Shown: piece after piece, positions 7,221 through 12,398 of the stretch | Layout of the letters: each line of letters begins with the position of its first letter | Numbering within the stretch: position 1 is the first letter of the stretch | Assembly (NCBI GenBank): GCA_023457135.1 | Contig: JAEWMO010000079.1 | Span: 1-12,398 of the forward strand | DNA length: 12,398 nucleotides | Origin: Methanobacteriota archaeon | GTDB taxonomy: Archaea > Halobacteriota > Methanomicrobia > Methanomicrobiales > Methanoculleaceae | Reading direction: 5' to 3' | Program-made: the position numbers and the translations under genes | The notes under the pieces: model-generated | Told to the model about the DNA's origin: nothing | The model's database searches: none | Seen by the model: only the letters and a program-made list of their open reading frames with translations

Positions 7221-8477
7221 ATGCAATCCGGAATGAATCCGTGGTCGAGTAATCAGACCGTTGATGTGGATCGACTCTTTGCCGAGTTCGGCATTGAGCC
7301 GATCGGTGAGGTCGCACGAAGGCTTCCCGAGGTACCGCCGTTTATGCGCAGGGGTGTTGTTGTCGGACACCGGGACTACGGCCTGATCGTCGACGCCATC
7401 CAAAAGCGCACCCCGTTTCACGTGCTGACCGGGTTCATGCCCTCGGGTCTCCCCCACCTCGGGCACCTGATGGTGATGAAAGAGGTGGTCTGGCACGTGC
7501 AGCAGGGCGGGAACGGCTATGTCGCCATCGCCGACCGCGAGGCGCACGCGGTCCGCGGCATGTCCTGGGAAAAGTGCCGCGAGTACGGGAAGGAGTACCT
7601 CAAGGCCCTCTACGCCCTCGGATTCGAGGGCACCACCTACTACCAGAGCAAGAACGGCCGTTTGAAAGACCTCGCGTTTGAGGCGTCCACGAAGGTGAAC
7701 TTCTCGGAGCTCTCGGCGATCTACGGGTTCGGACAGGAGACGTCGCTCTCGCACGCGATGAGCGTCATCACCCAGGTGGCGGACATCCTCTACCCGCAGC
7801 TCGATGCCGGACCCGCACCCACGATCGTCCCGGTCGGCCTCGACCAGGACCCGCACATCCGGCTCACCCGGGACGTGGCCTACAAGTTAAGATTGTTCAC
7901 GGTCGAGGACCGCGGCGACCATATCAGCGTCCGGTCGAAGAATGCCCCCGAGGCGGCTCTTGAAGCCGTGAACCGGGCGTTCCGTGGCTCGAAGAAGTAC
8001 GCAGGCCACGTGGACATTACCGGCGTGGAGATGAGCCGGGTGGAAGATGCCGTCAGAGGAATCGAGATCGCTCACGGCGGGTTCGGATTCTACCCCCCCT
8101 CGTCGACCTACCACATCTTCATGCAGGGTCTCCAGGGCGGGAAGATGTCGAGCAGCGTGCCCGACAGTTCGTTCGGGTTCTACGAGCCCGAGAAGTCGGT
8201 CAAGAAGAAGATCATGGGTGCGCTGACCGGAGGGCGGATGACGCTTGAGGAGCAGCGGCGCCTCGGCGGGGAGCCCGACGTCTGCTCGGTCTACCTCTTA
8301 AACCTCTTCCACATGCTCGAGGACGATGTGGAACTTGCGGATCTCCGGCGGCGGTGCGAGAGCGGGGAGCTCACCTGCGGGCAGTGCAAGAAAGAGACGC
8401 ATGAGCGTGTCCAGGCGTTCCTGAAAGATCTGCGGGAGAAGATGGATGCAGTCGAGCACCTGGCAGAGGAGGTGTAA
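7221..8477 (+). CDS. trpS: Tryptophanyl-tRNA synthetase
   Basis: Class I aminoacyl-tRNA synthetase that attaches Trp to tRNA-Trp using ATP. With the start at 7221 it has 418 residues. The HIGH-like motif is PHLGH (78-82) after TGFMPSGL, and the KMSKS-like loop is KMSSS (308-312) in LQGGKMSSSVPDS; GLDQDPHIRLTRD (206-218) is typical of archaeal and eukaryotic-type TrpRS. About 55 extra residues (roughly 226-285) lie between that motif and KMSSS compared with short archaeal forms. The C-terminal CESGELTCGQCKKE segment is also typical. The start is uncertain: ATG 7221 (10 nt after endA) and ATG 7233 are both in frame, neither has a strong Shine-Dalgarno, and the frame is open further back inside endA. 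Translation may be coupled to endA. Confidence 0.94.
   Translation: MQSGMNPWSSNQTVDVDRLFAEFGIEPIGEVARRLPEVPPFMRRGVVVGHRDYGLIVDAIQKRTPFHVLTGFMPSGLPHLGHLMVMKEVVWHVQQGGNGYVAIADREAHAVRGMSWEKCREYGKEYLKALYALGFEGTTYYQSKNGRLKDLAFEASTKVNFSELSAIYGFGQETSLSHAMSVITQVADILYPQLDAGPAPTIVPVGLDQDPHIRLTRDVAYKLRLFTVEDRGDHISVRSKNAPEAALEAVNRAFRGSKKYAGHVDITGVEMSRVEDAVRGIEIAHGGFGFYPPSSTYHIFMQGLQGGKMSSSVPDSSFGFYEPEKSVKKKIMGALTGGRMTLEEQRRLGGEPDVCSVYLLNLFHMLEDDVELADLRRRCESGELTCGQCKKETHERVQAFLKDLREKMDAVEHLAEEV
8468..8474 (+). promoter_or_regulatory. Ribosome binding site of pheS inside the end of trpS
   Basis: GGAGGTG forms part of the last codons of trpS (Glu-Glu-Val) and lies 6 nt before the GTG at 8481. It supports GTG as the pheS start and indicates translational coupling. 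Confidence 0.75.
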
Positions 8478-8480
8478 ACA

Positions 8481-9926
8481 GTGGAACTGACGCTGAACGA
8501 AAAGAGGCTCCTGGTCGCCCTGGGGCCGGTTGGGTCGGCCGATGCGGCCTCCCTTGCCGATCTGATGGACTCGCGCCGGGAGGCGGTGGTGCAGTACGCG
8601 AACCTCGCCGGCGAGCGGGGGCTCGTGGACGTGGAGAAACATGTCTCCCGGCGCTATGTCCCGACCGAAGAGGGGCGGGCCTATCTCGGGAAGGGGCTTC
8701 CCGAGCGGCAGGTGCTTGAGAGTTTCGGGGAGACCATCCCGATGCGGGACCTCCAGAGCCACCCGCTTGCAAAGATCGCGATCGGCTGGATGCGGAAGAA
8801 GGGCTGGATCGCCATCCGCGACGGGGTCGTGCAGAAGACCGGCGCCACCGGCGCAGGGGCCGACGAAGTCGCGTTTGCCCGGCTCGGCGAGACCGGTGCG
8901 ATCGAGGATGGCGTTGGGGTTGCCAATCTCGCAAAGCGCGGGCTTGTCGAGGAAGAGGAGACCGTCACCTACACCGTCTCGATCACGCCCCTCGGCCGTG
9001 AGGTCCTCGATGCCGGGCTCGACCTGCAGGAGGAGGTGGGGACGCTCACCCGCGACCAGATCCTCTCTGGTTCGTGGAAAGACCTCCCGCTCCGGCGCTA
9101 CGACGTCACGAAACTCCCGAAACGCGCCTACCCGGGAAAAGTCCACCCCTACCAGCGCATCATCGATGAGATGCGCCGCATCCTCCTTGATATGGGCTTT
9201 GAGGAGATGGCGGGCGGGATCGTGCAGAGTTCGTTCTGGAACTTCGACGCCCTCTTCCAGCCGCAGGACCACCCGGCGCGGGAGATGCAGGACACCTTCT
9301 TCCTCGGCGAGCGCTGGCCGCTCCCGAAGGGATTCGAGCGTGTCCGTGAGATGCACGAGCACGGCGGCAAGACCTCCTCGACCGGCTGGGGTGGCACCTG
9401 GAGCGCCGAAAAGGCCGAACAGTGCGTGCTCCGGACCCACACGACGAGCCTCTCCATCCAGCATCTGGCAGGCCACCCGGAGCCCCCGGTGAGAGCGTTC
9501 TGCATCGGCCGGGTCTACCGGCGGGAGGCGATCGATCCCACCCACCTTGCGGAGTTCGAGCAGCTCGAGGGGATCGTCATGGACGAAGGGGTCAACTTCC
9601 GCCACCTTCTCGGCTTCTTGAAGGAGTTCTACGGGAAGATGGGCTTTGAGAAGGTCCGGTTCCGCCCGGGCTACTTCCCCTACACCGAGCCCTCCGTGGA
9701 ACCGGAGGTCTATGTCGAAGGGCTTGGCTGGGTGGAGCTCGGCGGGGCGGGGATCTTCCGGCAGGAGGTGACCGCGCCCTTCGGTATCGAGCACCCGGTC
9801 CTCGCGTGGGGTCTCGGGATCAGCCGTGTGGCGATGCTCCGGCTCGGTCTGCGGGATCTCCGGCAGCTCTACCGGAGCGACGTCGAGTGGGTCCGTGAAA
9901 CGCCCACCTACGGCGGGAGGCGGTGA
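8481..9926 (+). CDS. pheS: Phenylalanyl-tRNA synthetase alpha subunit
   Basis: Catalytic α subunit of the (αβ)2 PheRS, class II. It activates Phe and transfers it to tRNA-Phe. At 481 residues it is the long archaeal/eukaryotic type, with an N-terminal part (about 1-190) rich in winged-helix-like segments followed by the class II core (about 215-475). Visible landmarks are VHPYQRIIDEMRRILLDMGF (221-240, motif 1 region), FQPQDHPAREMQDTFF (259-274), LRTHTTSLSIQHL (317-329), FCIGRVYRRE with THLAEFEQLEG (340-364, motif 2), and GGAGIFRQEV through WGLGISRVAMLRLGLRDLR (421-461, motif 3). The start is GTG at 8481, 3 nt after trpS, supported by GGAGGTG 6 nt upstream. pheT follows 1 nt after the stop, suggesting coupled, balanced production of the two subunits. 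Identification is firm. Confidence 0.96.
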   Translation: MELTLNEKRLLVALGPVGSADAASLADLMDSRREAVVQYANLAGERGLVDVEKHVSRRYVPTEEGRAYLGKGLPERQVLESFGETIPMRDLQSHPLAKIAIGWMRKKGWIAIRDGVVQKTGATGAGADEVAFARLGETGAIEDGVGVANLAKRGLVEEEETVTYTVSITPLGREVLDAGLDLQEEVGTLTRDQILSGSWKDLPLRRYDVTKLPKRAYPGKVHPYQRIIDEMRRILLDMGFEEMAGGIVQSSFWNFDALFQPQDHPAREMQDTFFLGERWPLPKGFERVREMHEHGGKTSSTGWGGTWSAEKAEQCVLRTHTTSLSIQHLAGHPEPPVRAFCIGRVYRREAIDPTHLAEFEQLEGIVMDEGVNFRHLLGFLKEFYGKMGFEKVRFRPGYFPYTEPSVEPEVYVEGLGWVELGGAGIFRQEVTAPFGIEHPVLAWGLGISRVAMLRLGLRDLRQLYRSDVEWVRETPTYGGRR

Positions 9927-9927
9927 G
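9915..9927 (+). promoter_or_regulatory. Ribosome binding site of pheT overlapping the end of pheS
   Basis: GGGAGGCGGTGAG lies directly before the ATG at 9928 and covers the last pheS codons and its TGA stop (9924-9926). The GGAGG core is 7 nt from the ATG. It selects 9928 over the longer open frame that starts at 9826 inside pheS. Confidence 0.8.
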
Positions 9928-11568
9928 ATGGCAATTATTACGTTACCCTACCGGTACCTGGAGCGATTGACCGGGACCGACCGGCAGACGGTCATCGACC
10001 GCATACCAATGATCGGGGCCGACATCGAACGGATCGAGGAGGACCACGTGGACGTCGAGCTCTTCCCGGACCGGCCGGACCTCTACTCGCCTGAAGGCGT
10101 CGCCCGCGCGATGCGGGGTTTCCTCGGGATCGAGGAGGGTCTTCCGGCCTACGACGTCCGCCCCTCCGGCATCACCTTCGCGGTCGACCCGGGCCTTGCC
10201 GATATCCGGCCGTATCTCGGGTCGGCGGTGATCCGGAACGTCAACCTCGACGAAGAGGCGATCGAGAGCCTGATGGGCCTCCAGGAGGCGCTCCACTGGG
10301 CGGTCGGGCGCGGAAGGGGCAAGGTGGCAATCGGTGTCCACGACCTCGACGCGGTGACGCCGCCCTTCCGCTACATCGCCTCGCCCCGGGATCGCTCTTT
10401 CGTCCCGCTCGACTTCGAGCAGGAGATGACGATGGAGGAGATCCTCGCCGACCACCCGAAGGGCCGGGACTACGCCCACCTGGTGGAGAAGTTCCAGAGG
10501 TTCCCCCTGATCGTCGATGCAGAAGACCGGGTGCTCTCCTTCCCGCCCATCATCAACGGCGAGTTGACGAGGGTCACGGCGGCGACGAAGAACATCCTGC
10601 TCGACTGCACCGGCACCGACAGGAGAGCGGTGATGACTGCGGTCAACATCATCTGCACCGCGCTTGCGGAGGCCGGGGCGACGATCGAGAGTGTCACCGT
10701 CGAGGGGGAGGAGATGCCCTCGCTTGCCCCCGCGGAGAGAGTGGTCTCGCTTGCGGAGTGCACCTCGCTCCTCGGCCTCTCCCTCACGGCAGAGGAGATG
10801 GCCGGGCTTCTTCGCCGGATGCGGTTTGGGGCAGAGCCCGACGGCGACGGAAAGGTCCGGGTCCTCGTGCCCTGTTACCGGGCGGATATCCTCCACGACT
10901 GGGACATCTTCGAAGACGTGGCGATCGCCTACGGCTTTGAGAACTTCGATGCCGCCCTCCCGGCGACCACCACGGTCGCACAGGAGCACCCGATCAACGC
11001 CGTTGCAGGCGCAGTCCGGTCGGTGATGACCGGCCTCGGGTATCTGGAGGTGATCCCGTTCACCCTCTCAAACGAGCGGGTGCTGTATGCGAACATGCAG
11101 CGGGAGCCCTCGCCGGGAACCCTGCGGGTGCTCCACCCGATCAGCGAGGAGCAGACGGTGGTCCGGACCGACCTCCTTCCCCTCATCATGGAGATGCTCC
11201 AGGCGAACAAGCACCGCGAGCTCCCCCAGCGGCTCTTTGCGACGGGCGACGTGGTCGTAGACTGCGTCACCTCCCAGATGGTCGCGGCGGCGAGCATCCA
11301 CCCGGCGGCAGACTTCTCAGAGGCGTATGCGGCGGCGGATGTTCTCTGCCGGGAGCTCTCGCTCTCCTATACGGTCAGAGAATCAGAGGATCCTGCGTTC
11401 CTCGACGGCCGCCGCGGTGATATCATCGTCGACGGAAAAATTGTCGGGGTGTTTGGAGAGATTCACCCCGCCGTCCTGAACGCCTTCGAGCTCGAGCACC
11501 CCGTCGCGGCGTTCGCGCTCGACCTTACAGCCGTACCGGGATACCCCGTCCTGCCAGGTACTCCTTGA
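9928..11568 (+). CDS. pheT: Phenylalanyl-tRNA synthetase beta subunit
   Basis: β subunit of PheRS, 546 residues, the usual length of the archaeal/eukaryotic form, which lacks the bacterial tRNA-binding EMAP-like domain at the N-terminus. The start MAIITLPYRYLERLTG and 'VELFPDRPDLYSPEGVARA' (43-61) are characteristic. The middle carries the B3/B4 region, which in this family hydrolyses mischarged Tyr-tRNA-Phe. A B5-type domain (about 270-345) contains VPCYRADILHDWDIFEDVAIAYGFENF-like sequence, followed by a class II-like catalytic-core relic (about 355-530) including LGYLEVIPFTLSNE, EQTVVRTDLLPLIMEML, FATGDVV and FGEIHPAVLNAFELEHPV. Last gene of the operon. Its final 44 bp (11525-11568) overlap the 3' end of hisF on the other strand, encoding the tail DLTAVPGYPVLPGTP, which lies beyond the conserved region. 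Confidence 0.95.
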   Translation: MAIITLPYRYLERLTGTDRQTVIDRIPMIGADIERIEEDHVDVELFPDRPDLYSPEGVARAMRGFLGIEEGLPAYDVRPSGITFAVDPGLADIRPYLGSAVIRNVNLDEEAIESLMGLQEALHWAVGRGRGKVAIGVHDLDAVTPPFRYIASPRDRSFVPLDFEQEMTMEEILADHPKGRDYAHLVEKFQRFPLIVDAEDRVLSFPPIINGELTRVTAATKNILLDCTGTDRRAVMTAVNIICTALAEAGATIESVTVEGEEMPSLAPAERVVSLAECTSLLGLSLTAEEMAGLLRRMRFGAEPDGDGKVRVLVPCYRADILHDWDIFEDVAIAYGFENFDAALPATTTVAQEHPINAVAGAVRSVMTGLGYLEVIPFTLSNERVLYANMQREPSPGTLRVLHPISEEQTVVRTDLLPLIMEMLQANKHRELPQRLFATGDVVVDCVTSQMVAAASIHPAADFSEAYAAADVLCRELSLSYTVRESEDPAFLDGRRGDIIVDGKIVGVFGEIHPAVLNAFELEHPVAAFALDLTAVPGYPVLPGTP

Positions 11569-12331
11569 CCTGCCGGACGGTGAACTCGCCGTAGTGAAAG
11601 ACGCTTGCCGCGAGGCAGGCGTCGGCCTTCCCTTTTGTGAACCCGTCGTAGAAGTGCTCGAGCGTCCCGACACCGCCGCTTGCGACCACCGGGATCCCGA
11701 CCGCTTCGGAGATCGCCCTGGTGATCGGGATGTCGAACCCTTCCTTTGTCCCGTCGGTCTCCATGCTGGTGAGCAGGACTTCGCCGGCCCCGCGCTCCTC
11801 GGCCTCTATCGCCCAGGCGACGGCGTCGATACCCGTGGGCTTGCTCCCGCCGTGGGTCACGACCTCGTACCAGCACTCCCGGCCGTCGTCGAGAGCGACC
11901 GCGGTCCTGTCCGGCGCCATCTCATAGTTCCGCCGGACATCGATCGCGACGACGATGCACTGGGTGCCGAACCGCTCGGCGCCCCGCGAGATCAGTTCCG
12001 GATCCTTGACGGCGCTTGAGTTGATGCTCACCTTGTCGGCGCCCGCCCGGAGGATCTGCTTCATGTCGTCGATCGTCCGGATGCCGCCGCCGACGGTGAG
12101 CGGGAGGAAGAGCTGGTCGGCCGCTCGCTGCACGACGTCGATGATGGTGCCCCGGTCTTCCCGGGTCGCGGTGATATCGAGGAAGACTACCTCGTCCGCA
12201 CCCTGTTCGTTGTAGCGCTGGGCCAGCTCGACGGGATCGCCCGCGTCGCGCAGCCCGACGAAGTGCGTGCCCTTGACTACCCGCCCGTCCTTGAGGTCGA
12301 GGCAGGGGATGATCCGCTTCGTCAAAACCAT
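11525..12331 (-). CDS. hisF: Imidazole glycerol phosphate synthase, cyclase subunit HisF
   Basis: Cyclase subunit of IGP synthase. With ammonia from HisH it converts PRFAR to imidazole glycerol phosphate (histidine pathway) and AICAR (returned to purine synthesis). The 268-residue (βα)8 barrel starts MVLTKRIIPCLDLKDGRVVKG; catalytic Asp residues are D12 (CLD) and D131 (VAIDVRR). Phosphate-binding stretches are TVGGGIRT (79-86), VSINSSAV (101-108) and ASGGVGT (217-223), and the protein ends KEYLAGRGIPVRL. It is slightly longer than the Thermotoga enzyme, mostly around 132-162. The frame is open for 14 more codons to 12373, but homologous sequence begins at 12331. No Shine-Dalgarno or TATA box precedes it on its strand, so it may be leaderless or depend on a promoter outside the window. 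It is convergent with pheT, and no other his gene is visible. Confidence 0.96.
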   Translation of the reverse strand: MVLTKRIIPCLDLKDGRVVKGTHFVGLRDAGDPVELAQRYNEQGADEVVFLDITATREDRGTIIDVVQRAADQLFLPLTVGGGIRTIDDMKQILRAGADKVSINSSAVKDPELISRGAERFGTQCIVVAIDVRRNYEMAPDRTAVALDDGRECWYEVVTHGGSKPTGIDAVAWAIEAEERGAGEVLLTSMETDGTKEGFDIPITRAISEAVGIPVVASGGVGTLEHFYDGFTKGKADACLAASVFHYGEFTVRQVKEYLAGRGIPVRL

Positions 12332-12398
12332 GAGTAGTGGTTTTGGGGCCGGGAGGTGATGAGGGTTTCTCATGGTTCCCGGCCATGGCGGAGGGTCG
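12332..12398. other. Region upstream of hisF at the window edge
   Basis: No complete gene is visible in these 67 bp. On the plus strand GGGAGGTGAT (12351-12360) is a near-perfect Shine-Dalgarno sequence followed by ATG at 12372 (MVPGHGGGS..., open to the edge), which could start a divergent gene. A small hairpin ATGAG-GGTTT-CTCAT spans 12359-12373. On the minus strand a frame entering from the edge would stop at TGA at 12372-12370 (12398-side gene ending ...GREP). Neither partial gene can be confirmed. Confidence 0.3.

Noticed and set aside
7200..7856. A 218-codon minus-strand open frame opposite trpS
   Set aside because: Shadow of trpS; no ribosome binding site or recognisable motif.
8298..9794. 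A 498-codon open frame on the minus strand opposite pheS and the end of trpS
   Set aside because: It lies opposite well-identified synthetase genes; long antisense frames are common in GC-rich genes, and the translation resembles no family.
9826..9927. 34-residue N-terminal extension of pheT
   Set aside because: It overlaps pheS in another frame and has low-complexity Ser/Gly content; the ribosome binding site and family N-terminus fit the ATG at 9928.
9943..10989. A 348-codon minus-strand open frame opposite pheT
   Set aside because: Antisense shadow of a conserved gene; composition is rich in Arg, His, Asp and Val with no recognisable domain.
1..12398. Search for a defence system, mobile element or new biosynthetic cluster
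   Set aside because: All large genes are repair, translation, histidine or surface-protein genes with no transposase, integrase, nuclease-helicase pair or direct-repeat boundary that I could see.

Overview
The window looks like a piece of a GC-rich euryarchaeal chromosome, most likely a methanogen of the order Methanomicrobiales (Methanoculleus-like). The domain is clear from an archaeal-type tRNA-splicing endonuclease, archaeal-type two-subunit PheRS, Shine-Dalgarno sites of the GGTGATC type, TATA-like promoter elements and a surface protein with a PGF-CTERM (archaeosortase) tail. The genus is inferred from overall protein character and GC content; no search was run.

Layout. (1) 3-851 (+): endonuclease IV (nfo), a complete 282-residue protein. 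(2) 852-1121: an AT-rich stretch with a TATA-like box and a structured leader that probably serves the next gene. (3) 1122-4838 (+): a 1238-residue surface protein made of a signal peptide, seven propeller repeats, eight PKD domains, a Gly/Pro/Thr-rich linker, a further extracellular domain and a C-terminal membrane anchor. (4) 4858-4900: a hairpin shared by the two convergent genes. (5) 4883-6097 (-): a 404-residue secreted seven-repeat protein ending in a PGF-CTERM tail. (6) 6098-6199: a short divergent intergenic region. (7) 6200-11568 (+): endA, trpS, pheS and pheT with gaps of 10, 3 and 1 nt, almost certainly one operon. (8) 11525-12331 (-): hisF, convergent with pheT and overlapping its 3' end by 44 bp.

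The window divides into a cell-envelope part (two repeat-rich surface proteins) and a housekeeping part. In the operon, EndA removes tRNA introns, TrpS charges tRNA-Trp (which carries an intron in many Euryarchaeota), and PheS/PheT form the phenylalanyl-tRNA synthetase heterotetramer. HisF is the cyclase subunit of imidazole glycerol phosphate synthase; no other histidine gene is seen here.

I see no CRISPR array, insertion sequence, tRNA or rRNA gene, and no clear sign of a new defence or mobile system. The points most worth a second look are the shared convergent hairpin, the pheT/hisF overlap, the endA-trpS linkage, the structured leader of the PKD gene and the internal duplication within the PKD array.
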